From Streptomyces sp. AV19 (lineage in GTDB: Bacteria > Actinomycetota > Actinomycetes > Streptomycetales > Streptomycetaceae): a stretch of 64,000 nt of DNA. Where the stretch lies: positions 62,001-126,000 of the forward strand of contig NZ_JAEAMR010000016.1 of assembly GCF_015999245.1 (NCBI RefSeq), in the 5' to 3' direction. Positions 34,172 to 43,449 of this stretch are shown piece after piece (position 1 is the stretch's first letter; the number at the start of each line of letters is the position of its first letter). The position numbers and the translations under genes were made by a program. The notes below the pieces were generated by a model, which saw only the letters and a program-made list of their open reading frames with translations, made no database searches and had not been told where the DNA came from.

Positions 34172-34594
34172 ATGCGTGGATCGCGTCGCCTCAAGCCCTC
34201 CGCCTGCGCCCTGGCCGCCGCCGTCACCGGCATCGCCCTCGGCGCCGGACCGGCCTCCGCCGACGTCCCGATCGGCCAGCCGGTCAACGGCAAGGCGACC
34301 TACTACAACGACAGGGGCTACGGCGCCTGCGGCACCTACGTCGACCCGGCCGCCGAGGACCTGGTCGCGGTGTCGGCGGCGTGGTGGACGTCCGCCAACC
34401 CCAACGACGACCCGCTCTGCGGCGGCGTATCCGTCGAGGTCAGCTACAACGGCCGGACCATCAGAGTGCCAGTGAAGGACAAGTGCCCGTCCTGCAGCGC
34501 GGACCACATCGACCTCAGCGAGGCGGCCTTCAAGAAGCTCGCCCCGACGTCGGTCGGCGTACTCAACGGAATCACCTGGAAGTTCGTCCGTTGA
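34172..34594 (+). CDS. Secreted double-psi beta-barrel protein (expansin/RlpA-like)
   Basis: A 140-residue protein with ATG 34172 after CAGGAGGACC. The signal peptide ends PASADV. The domain begins GKATYYNDRGYGACG and continues with VKDKCPSC and HIDLSEAAFKKLAP, the DPBB signature shared by expansins, barwin and RlpA. Cysteines pair as in secreted inhibitors/expansins. Such proteins bind polysaccharide or act as protease inhibitors; the function here is undetermined. Confidence 0.82.
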   Translation: MRGSRRLKPSACALAAAVTGIALGAGPASADVPIGQPVNGKATYYNDRGYGACGTYVDPAAEDLVAVSAAWWTSANPNDDPLCGGVSVEVSYNGRTIRVPVKDKCPSCSADHIDLSEAAFKKLAPTSVGVLNGITWKFVR

Positions 34595-34638
34595 CCCGTG
34601 GTCGCCCCGGGCCTGGGCCCGAGCCTGGGGCGACCGTG

Positions 34639-35124
34639 TCAGGCGATCCGCCGGCCGGCCAGGAACACCACACGGCCGGCCTCCACGTCGTAGCCGAGGA
34701 TCGCCCTGTTGTACATGCCCTCGGGCGTCATCACCACCGGCTTGCCCAGGTGGCTCCCGATCGTGCGCAGGAAGTCGCAGAGCAGGTCGAGCCGTTCCTG
34801 GCCCCGGAGCTCGCGCAGGTCCACGTCGAAGTCGATCTCCTCGTCCGGCAGGAAGCGGAAGATCGCCTCCATGCCCGGTACCGGCCGGACCCGCAGCTGG
34901 GGGCACTCGGCGTCGGACGGCCGCGACAGCACCTGCCCGGCGCCCGGCAGCGGCATGACGACGCCGCCCTCGGAGTACTCGCTCCACCAGCCCCGGGCGG
35001 GGATCAGGCCGAGGAACGCCTGGCAGTCGCCGGCGTTCGTCCCCTGGACGAAGACGTCGGGCAGACACCCTTCCGTCTCCGGGCCGAAGTAGTCCTTCAC
35101 GTCGTCCCACAGCACATCCGGCAT
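34639..35124 (-). CDS. Hypothetical cytoplasmic protein
   Basis: A 161-residue acidic protein from ATG 35124, the start chosen because the fold begins with MPDVLWDDVKDYF. The family is not recognised. It is soluble, with no signal peptide or membrane segments. ARGWWSEYSEGG and EIDFDVDLRELRGQERLDLLCDFLRTIG give a compact alpha/beta pattern, like small immunity or SUKH-type proteins, though I cannot confirm that. The start faces away from the disrupted propeller gene at 35268, which is divergent. Confidence 0.7.
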   Translation of the reverse strand: MPDVLWDDVKDYFGPETEGCLPDVFVQGTNAGDCQAFLGLIPARGWWSEYSEGGVVMPLPGAGQVLSRPSDAECPQLRVRPVPGMEAIFRFLPDEEIDFDVDLRELRGQERLDLLCDFLRTIGSHLGKPVVMTPEGMYNRAILGYDVEAGRVVFLAGRRIA

Positions 35125-36284
35125 CGCGTCATTCTCGCCTGCCCCCGCCCCGAGCGCAGCTCCTGCCCCGGCACAGGCGCTGACCGCCCGGCCCTTGCCC
35201 CGGCCCCTCCCCTGCTGGGAACCTGAAAGCCGCCACATCGGGCCTTTCGGGAAATGAAGGTGCCATCGTGAAGACTCTGGAACAAATCGTTTCCCGGCAC
35301 GATCCGAAGTTCGATGTGGCCAACGCCCGGCTGGGCCTGGGCCTCGGCCGGGACGGGCAGGTCTGTCTGGCCGATTCCGGGCAGAGCCCGGGAGACGGCC
35401 GTGTGCTGCGGGTCGGCATTGACGGCTCGGCGCCGAGGGCCGGGGAGGTCGGGTACGCGGTGCTCGCCATCGCGGCCAACGCCGCGGGGGTGATCGCGAC
35501 CGCGGAGGCGCACATCCACCCCCGGGTCGCCTTCTGGGACGCCGGGTTCAACCTGCTGGGGCACATCGACGAGTTCACCGACAACGACGCTGTGGGCTTC
35601 GCCGCGCCCTCGGCGATCGAGGCGGGCGCGTCCGGTGACTTCTACGCCGTCGACCAGTACGTCCTGCGGGTGCTCCGGCTCAACCGGAGCGGCGTGGTGC
35701 AGGCGTTCGACCTCGACCGGCTCGGCGTCACCGCGAACCGCGGCACGGTGGGCCTGCGCGTGGCGGAGGAGCGGTCCCGGCTCTACACCCTGTGGCCGGG
35801 GCCGTCCGGGGTGGTGTGGGCCTCGGAGTTCGGCGGGCGGCCGCTGTGGAGCGTGCCGGCCGGGCCGGCGGGCATCGACCGCCGCGGGCTGTTCGACCTG
35901 GACGGCGACGGCCGCCTCTACGTCCTCAGCGGCGCACGCGAGGTGAAGATCTACGACCTGGACGGACAGCAGACCGGTTCGGTCATCCTGGCCCTGCCCG
36001 ACAACCGGCCCGTGACGGAACTGCGCCTGCGTGACGGGAAGTTCTTCGTGAAGCGGTCCGATCCGGCGACCCTGTTCGAGGTGTACGACCAGCGCACGGG
36101 TGGGCCGCTCGGGCCGCCGGTCCCCGCCAATGTCGAGAAGCTCGTGGTGAGCTACCCGGACGAGGTGTGGGAGGCCGGGCGGCCGGTGCCACTGACGATC
36201 CGCCACGAACGGGGCAGGTGGCGGGACGAACCGCGGTTCCGGGTGTGGCTGCGTCCGCTGGGAGTACCGGAGTTCGACCCGGAC

Positions 36285-37469
36285 GCCCCTCAGTGCCGTG
36301 CGCTGGCCCAGGCGTTCGGGTGTGCCCGTGTGGTGTGGAACGACTGCCTGCGCGCCCGGAAGGAAGCGCACGCGGCCGGGCTGCCGTACGTGTCGTCGGC
36401 GGAGCTGTCCAAGACCCACATCACCCAGGCCAAGCGCACCCCCGGGCGGGCATGGCTGGCGGACGTATCCGCCGTGGTGCTGCAACAGTCCCTCCGGGAC
36501 CTCGACATGGCGTTCAAGAACTTCTTTGACGGCATCAAGGGCAAGCGCCCGCGCATGGGAGCGCCCCGCTGCAAGTCGAAGAAGGACACCCGGCAGTCGA
36601 TCCGTCTCAACACCAACGCGTTCTCTGTACAGGACAACGGAACGGTCTACGTGGCCAAGGTCGGCAACCTCAAGGTGAAGTGGTCCCGGCCGCTCCCGGC
36701 CGCGCCGACCAGTGTCACCGTCATCAAGGACAGCGCTGGCCGGTACTTCCTCAGCTTCGTAGTGGACACCGACCCCGAGTACCTGCCCGTGCTGGACACC
36801 GACACCGGCGTAGACCTCGGCCTCGGCCATTTCGCAGTGCTGTCCGACGGGACCAAGGTCGACAGCCCCCGCTTCCTGCGCAGGGCCGAGAAGAAGCTCA
36901 AGAAGATGCAGAAGGCCTTGAGTCGCAAGGCCAAGGGCAGCAACAACCGGGCCAAGGCGCGGGCCAAGGTCGCACGCCAGCACGCCCGCGTGGCGGACCG
37001 GCGACGCGATTGGCTGCACAAGCTCTCCACGGACCTGATCCGCGACAACCAAGCGATCTACGTGGAAGACCTCGCAGTCAAGGGCCTGGCCCGTACCCGC
37101 CTGGCCAAGTCCGTGCACGATGCGGGCTGGTCCATGTTCGTCGCGATGCTGGACTACAAGGCCGCTAAACACGGCCGATACTTCGGAAAGATCGGCCGCT
37201 TCGAGCCGACCTCACAGGTCTGCTCGGTCTGCGGCGTCAAGGACGGCCCCAAGCCTCTGACGGTCCGGGAGTGGACTTGCCAGGAGTGCGGAACCGTCCA
37301 CGACCGCGACGTGAACGCAGCTAAGAACATCCGGGCCGCTGGACGAGCGGACCGGCTAAACGCCTCGCAGAGCGCCGGTAAGACCAGGGCGAAAGTCCCG
37401 GCACAGCGCGTTGAAGCAGGAAACCACCGGAAGGGTCAGACGACCCAGGCCAGAATCCTCGCCCATTAG
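36285..37469 (+). CDS. tnpB: TnpB RNA-guided nuclease, fused to host N-terminus
   Basis: From about 36285 the frame encodes a TnpB core: RALAQAFGCARVVWND (helical start), AKRTPGRAWLADVSAVVLQQSLRDLDMAFKNFF, and the RuvC residues Asp in GVDLGLGHF (36813), Glu in VEDLAVKGL (37065) and Asp in DRDVNAAKN (37308). The zinc ribbon cysteines are CSVCG and CQECG. The nuclease centre is intact. The usual first beta strand (RYxFRLYP) and its own start are missing, replaced by about 339 host residues, so expression would come from the host start or an internal GTG. Activity as nuclease or transposon-maintenance factor is uncertain with this N-terminus. Confidence 0.8.
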   Translation, partial: APQCRALAQAFGCARVVWNDCLRARKEAHAAGLPYVSSAELSKTHITQAKRTPGRAWLADVSAVVLQQSLRDLDMAFKNFFDGIKGKRPRMGAPRCKSKKDTRQSIRLNTNAFSVQDNGTVYVAKVGNLKVKWSRPLPAAPTSVTVIKDSAGRYFLSFVVDTDPEYLPVLDTDTGVDLGLGHFAVLSDGTKVDSPRFLRRAEKKLKKMQKALSRKAKGSNNRAKARAKVARQHARVADRRRDWLHKLSTDLIRDNQAIYVEDLAVKGLARTRLAKSVHDAGWSMFVAMLDYKAAKHGRYFGKIGRFEPTSQVCSVCGVKDGPKPLTVREWTCQECGTVHDRDVNAAKNIRAAGRADRLNASQSAGKTRAKVPAQRVEAGNHRKGQTTQARILAH

Positions 37470-37486
37470 GGCGGAGAGTACGTCAA
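37380..37486 (+). ncRNA. Predicted omega (right-end) RNA of TnpB
   Basis: The 3' end of tnpB and the element tail fold into short hairpins (GGGTCAGACGACCC; CTCGCCC/GGGCGGAG) and end at TCAA, the arrangement of TnpB guide RNAs. The guide would be host sequence starting GACACCGCGCTCAACAGC at 37487. Confidence 0.5.
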
Positions 37487-39452
37487 GACACCGCGCTCAA
37501 CAGCTTCGCGGTGGCGCCGGACGGTTCGTGGGTCGCCGCGTGCGGAGACCTCGGCCTGGCGCTGTGGGACGACTCGGGCACGGAGAAGTGGGTGCACGAG
37601 TGGTGGGCGGACCGCCGTACGCCGCTGCGGCTGCTGGCCGTCGACGACGCGACACTGGTCGCTTTCGCCCGGGGCACGATCACCGGCCTCTCGGCCGCGA
37701 ACGGGTCCACGCTCTGGTCGGTCACGGTCACCAACTCGGGCGTTTTCGGCGGCGGTACGGTCAGCGGGGACCGGCGCACCGTCGTCATCCCGTCGAACGC
37801 CGACGGCGGCCGCCTGTTCGTGATCCGTGGCGGCGTGCTCGCCAACACCCTTCCGACGCCCGCCGACGAGGTCTCCGTCTCGGACGACGGTTCGTTCATC
37901 GCCGTGACCTCCCGCTCGCAACTCAGGGCGTTCGACGCCGACGGCGGCCTGCTGTGGACGTACACCGGCGACGATCTCCTGCGGCGGCCCCGCGTCTCGC
38001 CGGACGGGACGCGGGTCGCCGTCGGCAGCGAGCTGGGCACCCTGGTGGTGCTGGACCGCGACGGCACCGTCCTGGCGGCCCCGGACCTGCGGGCGCTCCC
38101 GGTGCCGGCCTGGCTCCCGGGCGGCGATCTGCTGGCCGCCACCTGGATGGGGACCGTGATCCGCTACGACACCGGCCTGCGGCCGCGCTGGCAGAGCCGG
38201 CTGACCCCGGCCGAGACCGACATCCGCCCCCCCGCTGCTGGCCCCTGATCCGACGCCGACGGTCCGCAGGACGGGCTGGGGCAACGCCACCCACCCGCCC
38301 CTCGGCCTGACGCCCAACCTGATCACGGACACCCATGCCCTGATCCGCGCCGAACTGACCGACCCGCAGCTCGTCATCGACCTGACGAAGCAGAACCCGG
38401 TCGCGTCGCTGTACGACGGCAGGCCCGACCCGCCCGCGGTGCCCTGGCTGCCCTGGCTCGTGGTCAACCTCCTGGACAGCGGATGGCACGGCAAGTTCCT
38501 GCTGACCGTCGACACCTTCCGCACCCAGGTGGAGCTCACCGGCGTCACCTTCGCCGAGGATCCCGCGCACCCCGAATCATGGCTGCGTGACGTCCGGCTC
38601 CAGTGGTGGGAGGCCGAGGACGAGGTCTGGCACGACGGCCCGATGCTGCTGTCGGACGAGGCGCTGCACAGCCATCGGCTCCAACCGCCGCTCCGGGCGG
38701 CCAGGTTCCGGCTCGCCACCACCGGCGGGGGCAGTTGGCCCGCGGGCAACATCCGCCTCGGCGAACTCGTCCTCCACGGCCGGGCGCTGGGCGGTTCCCA
38801 CCGCGACGTGCTCGCCCGGCGCGGGCGCGCGGTCCTCTTCGACGAACGGGTCGAGGACCTGCGCGCGTCCTTCCAGCACGGCCACAACCCGGCGTTCGGC
38901 TTCCAGCGCGGCGGCGCCTTCTCCGGCGGAACCCGCCTCCGGCTGAGCGGACCGGGGCAGGTGCACCCCGCCTACATGGGCAGCACGTTCGGCCACTCCG
39001 TCCCCGACTGGGACTTCGCGATCACGGAGCATCCCGAGCCGGGCCAGTACCGGTACTTCCAGTTCGCCTGGAAGGCCGCCGGCCCGGGGACGACGGGGAT
39101 GAGCGTGCGGATCGGAGTGGCCTGGCCGACCCGCTCGGTCGTGGTGTCCGTCGGGGACGCCGCGTGGCTGCCGGACAGCGTGCTGGTGGAACACCGCGTA
39201 CCGGGGGCCGGTCGACTGGACGACCGTGCGGGTCGACCTGTGGGCCCTCACCGGCGGGCGGCTGCCGCAGGTGACCAGTTTCAGCCTGCTCAGCAATGGC
39301 GGGGGCGCGCTGTTCGACCAGCTGGTGCTGGGCCGTACGCCGGGAGACCTGCCGTAGGCGTGAGTGACCCGGAGCTCCTGACGCGACGCGGTCCGCGGGT
39401 GGGCTCTGCCCGATGCGCCGGACCCACGATCCTGTGACGATCTGTTCCGCGC

Positions 39453-40346
39453 CTAGCTCGCGTCGGACCGTTCACGGCGTTCCTGGGCGATCAGACGGTC
39501 CAGAATTCCCGCCACCTCCGCCGGGCGCAGGAGGAATCCCACGTGACTGGTGTCCATGGTGTGAACGTCATAGGGGTTGTCGGGCGTCAGCGCGTCGGCC
39601 TCGGCGATCAGACGGTCCTGCATCGCCACCGGAAGCGTACGGTCGCCGGTGAGCCGGATGTACGTGCGGGCAATCGTTCCCCAGGTGTCGGCCTGGCCTC
39701 GGGCATCAGCCGTCATTACGGCCAGGGACTCGTCGGGCTGCAGGATGTTCAGGAAGGCGCGGAACTGTTCGTCGGTGCCATCCGCCATGATCGCCGCCTT
39801 GAGAGCGGCGAGCAGTTCGGGGTCGGCCGTGCGGTAGTTGGCACGCCCGACGCCGAGTCCGGCCGGATCGCCCACGTTCATCGCGGCCAGCGGAGCCAAC
39901 AGGCTGTCGGCGAACTCGGGCTCCTGCATGTACTCGACGGGACTGGACCGCTGGACGCACGACCACGCGGAAAGGTAGACAAGCCTGTTCACCAGTTCGG
40001 GTACCACGTTGCCCACTTGCGTGATGGTGGTTCCGCCCAGGCTGGCGCCCACCAGCACCACGGGCCCGTACGGGGCCACTCGGCGGACGACATCGACCAC
40101 CATGTCGACGTTGTCCCGCAAGGTGACCTCGGCCAGCGTCGCAGGCTCGGCCGCCCACGCGTCGAGATCCTGCGGGGCTTGGTAGGCCACCGGGTACTGC
40201 GCGTCGAAGCCGTGGCCCGGCAGGTCGACGGCGAGGCTTCGGTGTCCGAGCAGCGCGAGTTCCCGCTGGACCGGAGCCCACATGAACGAACTGGAGCCGG
40301 CCCCGTGGACGAGCACGAACGTAGGACCGGCATGGTGAGTACTCAT
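39453..40346 (-). CDS. Alpha/beta-hydrolase, esterase type
   Basis: A 297-residue protein from ATG 40346. It has FVLVHGAGSSSFMW (oxyanion), DLPGHGFDAQYP, the nucleophile elbow GASLGG, and a C-terminal HTMDTSHVGFLL containing the catalytic His. The short lid region and the SWxxHG-like start match plant-type methyl-esterase/hydroxynitrile-lyase relatives common in Streptomyces. Cytoplasmic; substrate unknown. An 11-bp palindrome lies 12 bp upstream of the start. Confidence 0.85.
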   Translation of the reverse strand: MSTHHAGPTFVLVHGAGSSSFMWAPVQRELALLGHRSLAVDLPGHGFDAQYPVAYQAPQDLDAWAAEPATLAEVTLRDNVDMVVDVVRRVAPYGPVVLVGASLGGTTITQVGNVVPELVNRLVYLSAWSCVQRSSPVEYMQEPEFADSLLAPLAAMNVGDPAGLGVGRANYRTADPELLAALKAAIMADGTDEQFRAFLNILQPDESLAVMTADARGQADTWGTIARTYIRLTGDRTLPVAMQDRLIAEADALTPDNPYDVHTMDTSHVGFLLRPAEVAGILDRLIAQERRERSDAS

Positions 40347-40357
40347 GGTCCGGGATC

Positions 40358-40368
40358 GTAATGATTAC
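40358..40368. promoter_or_regulatory. Short operator-like palindrome GTAATGATTAC
   Basis: A perfect inverted repeat (GTAAT-G-ATTAC) just upstream of the hydrolase start, in an A/T-richer patch. It is a plausible operator for a MarR- or TetR-type repressor; no regulator lies adjacent. Confidence 0.4.
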
Positions 40369-40547
40369 TCCGGGACGTGGCTTCCGGTTTTCCGACGACG
40401 ACCTGACTGTGGATCGGTTGGCGATGTGCCGGACAGTGCTTGGCTGTCACGTCGTACGCCGACGACGCCATACAGCGGCGACGAGCCCTTGACTTTCATC
40501 GGTGACGTTGTCCGCGCCGCGCGGCGCGGACAGCTCAGCAGGAACTG
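40369..40547. other. Non-coding stretch with a 24-bp perfect palindrome
   Basis: No gene is supportable between the hydrolase and the glycosyltransferase remnant. At 40509-40532 there is a perfect palindrome with 12-bp arms (left arm TGTCCGCGCCGC). It could be a transcript hairpin, a recombination scar or a regulator site. Confidence 0.6.
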
Positions 40548-40935
40548 ACCGGCCCACGCCGCCTGTTGCGTCAGCGCACCCGCTGGTACCACGGCCACAT
40601 GAGCGCCATCGGACACCTGCCGGAACGCTGGGCCCGGCCCGCCGTCGGTCTCCCGGGCCGCGTCGAACTCACCGGCTACCTGCTCGTCCCGTACCTGGTC
40701 ACCCTGCCCGCCTCGGTCGTCCGGCATTACGCCGTCATCCGCGCGTTGTACGCGGACGGCGCCGGAATGCCCGGCCTCCTGCCCGGCTCGGCGTGGCTGA
40801 ACGTCCTGGCCTGACAAGCGCTGCCCTTTACCGCCTGTCTGGTTTCGGCGTTGCTCTATTGGCACCGCACCGACGACCTGCCGGTCCGGAAGGCGGTCTG
40901 TGCATGTATCTCTGTTTCACGGCCGGTTAGTGTGC
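40548..40935 (+). pseudogene. Remnant of a membrane glycosyltransferase (GT2, QxxRW)
   Basis: Reading in one frame, LLRQRTRWYHGHMSAIGHLP carries the QxxRW-type motif of processive family 2 glycosyltransferases. A transmembrane segment (YLLVPYLVTLPASVV) follows, then after an in-frame TGA at 40812 another hydrophobic segment (LPFTACLVSALLYWHRTDDLPVRKAV). The catalytic N-terminal domain is absent upstream and the C-terminus is broken, so this is a decayed fragment. Confidence 0.65.
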
Positions 40936-41046
40936 TCTGTGGCAGATCATCACCCGGCGCAGGCACTGGGCCAAGACCGAACGCGCGGTGGGGGCGCCCG
41001 CGACCGTCCGGAAAACCGGCGACGGACACCCCGCCCTGAAGGCGCA

Positions 41047-42313
41047 TCACATCGGTCTGCGAGCGGAGCCGGACGGCTCCTGCCGCGGAAGTCCTCGTCG
41101 ACCGGCCAGCCCCACCGCGAGGGCCACCACCGCGAGCGCGGCGGCGCTCCACAGCAGTGGTGTGACGCCGGCGGCCTCCACGCCGATGCCGCCCAGGAAG
41201 GCGCCCAGGGCGATGGCCGCGGTGAAGACGCCCACGTAGAGCCCGGTGATGTGCTCGATGCGGTGTGGTGCGGACTGGGTCATCCACATCTGGCCGGCCA
41301 CCGACAGCCCGCCATAGGCCAGGCCCCACAGGGCGATGCCGAGGCCGGTGACGCCGGTGGTGGTGCCGAACAGCGCGAGCAGCGCGATCGCCAGGGCGAT
41401 GCCGGCCGTCAGGGCCAGGACCGTGCTCCGGGCGCGGCGTGCCGCCATGGCGCCGGCGGCGAAGTTGCCGACCAGCCCGAAGGCTCCGTAGAGCAGCAGG
41501 AACAGTGCGACGGCCCCGGGCGCCAGTCCGGTGCGTTCCTCGAGGACGGGCCGTACGTAGGTGTAGGCGGCGAAGTGCGCGGTGACGAGGAACACGATCA
41601 GTACCAGACCGACGGTCACCGAAGCGGTGCGCAGCAGCGGCTCACGGCCGGTGCGGTCGTCCGTACCGGCCGGTGCGGTCGTCCGTACCGGCCGGTGCGG
41701 TCGGGCGGGGAAGGCGGGGCAGCGTCAGCAGCAGTCCGGCGGTGAGGAGCAGCGCGGCGGCGGACAGCGAGGCGAACGCGACGCGCCAGCCGAAGGCGTT
41801 GCCGACGAGCGTGCCCAGGGGCACGCCGGCGACCGACGCCGCCGCGACCCCGCTGACGGCGAAGGACACCGCCAGCGCGGCGTTGCGGGGCGCCACGAGC
41901 CGCGGCGCGACCGCGGAGGCCAGGCCCCACACCGCTCCCATCCCGATCCCGATGACGACCCGGGAGACGACCAGCAGGCCGAAGCCGTCCGCCGCGGCGG
42001 TCAGCGCGTTGCCGACGGCCAGCACCACCATCGCCACGGCCAGCACCGCGCGCCGGTCGAGCGCGCCCAGCAGGCGCGGGACCGCCGGGGCGACGACGGT
42101 GGTAACCAGGCCGGTGATCGTCAGGCTGGCCCCTGCCGTACCCGGGCTGATCCGCAGGCCCTCGGCCATCGGGGTCAGCACCCCCACGGGCAGCATCTCC
42201 GACGTCACGACGACGAACGTGCTCAACGACAACACGGCGACCGCCACCCACTGCCACGGCGTGGTGCGGGCCGAACCTGAGCCGGATTCCTTGACCGGCG
42301 GGCAACTATCCAT
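41047..42313 (-). pseudogene. MFS transporter gene frameshifted by a 22-bp duplication
   Basis: The first 223 codons (from ATG 42313) give six transmembrane segments of a drug/sugar-efflux MFS (LSTFVVVTSEMLPVGVLTPMA; GIGMGAVWGLASAVAPRLV). They then run into the tandem repeat and stop at 41642. The other six segments continue in a different frame from about 41630 to 41047 (LVLIVFLVTAHFAAYTYVRPVLEERTG). Removing exactly one 22-bp unit joins the halves as TAPAGTDDRTGREPLLRTASV and restores about 415 residues. The gene is divergent from the LysR regulator and probably its target. Confidence 0.85.
41646..41703. repeat. 22-bp tandem repeat, 2.6 copies, inside the MFS gene
   Basis: Identical units at 41646-41667 and 41668-41689 plus 14 bp of a third. 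Twenty-two is not a multiple of three, so gain or loss of a copy switches the reading frame. Confidence 0.95.
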
Positions 42314-42364
42314 GGCCGCCAGCCAAACAGCAGGTCAGAGGGCGAACAACGATGATCTTCTCAA

Positions 42365-42391
42365 GGATCGATCAGCTAGGCTGATCGATCC
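42365..42391. promoter_or_regulatory. Perfect 11-bp inverted repeat between MFS and lysR-type genes
   Basis: Arms GGATCGATCAG and CTGATCGATCC flank CTAGG in the 125-bp divergent intergenic region. Position and symmetry fit the operator of the adjacent LysR-type regulator. Confidence 0.75.
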
Positions 42392-42438
42392 GCCGGGGAA
42401 TCGATGCGCCGGGGAGGGGAAAGCGGGGAGGGGAAGCG

Positions 42439-43395
42439 TTGAACCAGGTTCACGTCCAGGAGATCGAGTGCCTGCTCGCGCTCGCCGACGAGTTGCACTT
42501 CGGCCGGACGGCCGAGCGCCTGGGCTGCTCCCAGAGCCGTGTCAGCCAGCTCGTCGCCGCCCTCGAACGGCGCGTCGGCGCGCGGCTCGTCGAGCGCACC
42601 AGCCGGCGCGTGGAACTGACGCGGCTGGGTGCGCAGTTCGTCGACGAGGTGCGCCCCGCCTACGAGACGTTGGCCTCCGTGTTCGCCCGCGCTCGTGAGC
42701 GCGCCGGCCGCGGCGGCCTGTCCCAGTTGCGCGTCGGCTTCAACGGCAGCGTCTACGAAGAGGTCACCGAGGCCTTCCGCCGGCTTCGCGCCCACCACGA
42801 GGTCACGATGGCGCTGAGCGAGATCCCCCTGGGTTCGCCTTTCTCGGCCGTGCTCGACGGGCGTCTCGACGCCGCCGTGGTCGAGCTCCCCGTCAGGGAA
42901 GCCGCGCTGACCGTCGGGTTCCGCTTCCCTCCGCAGGACCAGCTGCTCGCCGTCGCCGCCTCCCACCCGCTGGCCGGCACCGACCGCGTGCACGTCGAGG
43001 AACTGGCGGGCCTGGACCTCCTCCACCCGGCCGGGGACGCTCCCGGCTACTGGATGGCCGCCCGCGTGCCGCGCTCCACTCCCGCAGGGGCGCCCGTCCG
43101 CTCGTCCATGGGCATCGCGACCGTCCAGGAGGGCCTCGCGCTCGCGGCCTCCGGCGACCACGCGATGCTGGTCTGCCGCCCCCTGGCCGAACGCAGCACC
43201 CGTGGCGACCTGCGTTACCTCGTGATCGACGGCCACGACCAGCCCTCCCAGATGGGCCTGATCTGGCGCACCGACCGCACCACCTCGCAGCTGGCCACGC
43301 TGGCCCGGCTCCTCCGCGAGGAGTTCGCCCGAGGGGATCCCGCACCCGTGCCGGCCTCCCGCGGCGAAGGGCCGAGGAGGCCGCGGAGCTCCTGA
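42439..43395 (+). CDS. LysR-family transcriptional regulator
   Basis: A 318-residue protein from TTG 42439 behind GGGGAGGGG. The N-terminal winged HTH reads IECLLALADELHFGRTAERLGCSQSRVSQLVAALERRVG, typical of LysR, followed by the linker helix and a periplasmic-binding-like effector domain (LRVGFNGSVYEEVTEAF; DAAVVELPV). It is divergent from the disrupted MFS transporter with a perfect palindrome in between, so the transporter is its likely target. The C-terminal 20 residues are a disordered basic tail. Confidence 0.92.
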   Translation: MNQVHVQEIECLLALADELHFGRTAERLGCSQSRVSQLVAALERRVGARLVERTSRRVELTRLGAQFVDEVRPAYETLASVFARARERAGRGGLSQLRVGFNGSVYEEVTEAFRRLRAHHEVTMALSEIPLGSPFSAVLDGRLDAAVVELPVREAALTVGFRFPPQDQLLAVAASHPLAGTDRVHVEELAGLDLLHPAGDAPGYWMAARVPRSTPAGAPVRSSMGIATVQEGLALAASGDHAMLVCRPLAERSTRGDLRYLVIDGHDQPSQMGLIWRTDRTTSQLATLARLLREEFARGDPAPVPASRGEGPRRPRSS

Positions 43396-43449
43396 CCGGC
43401 CTGGGTAGGCTGGGCGCCAGCACTTCATGAACCGGATCAAGGAGCATCA

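Larger units (their letters stand above)
36279..37486 (+). mobile_element. IS605/IS1341-type element carrying only tnpB
   Basis: The right end is set at 37486 by the conserved tail: a hairpin CTCGCCC-ATTA-GGGCGGAG followed by AGTACGTCAA, after which the host frame resumes. The left end is inferred near 36279 because host-like sequence stops there and phase matching with 37487 requires a breakpoint of that phase. No tnpA and no clear left-end hairpin are present, so the left terminus may be lost. Confidence 0.7.
35268..39357 (+). pseudogene. Beta-propeller-like gene disrupted by a TnpB element and two frameshifts
   Basis: The gene starts at GTG 35268 behind GAAGG with MKTLEQIVSRHDPKF and repeated blade-like strands (RLYVLSGAREVKIYDLDG). 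Near 36278 it runs in frame into TnpB. After the element it resumes at 37487 (DTALNSFAVAPDGSW) in another frame. A C7 tract at 38227-38233 shifts it again, continuing LLAPDPTPTVRRTGWG without a start, and a third frame change near 39185 leads to DWTTVRVDLWALTGG and TAG at 39355-39357. Removing the insert and restoring single bases would give a cytoplasmic protein of about 960 residues with PQQ/WD-like blades and a C-terminal beta domain. The function of the intact gene is unknown. Confidence 0.85.
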
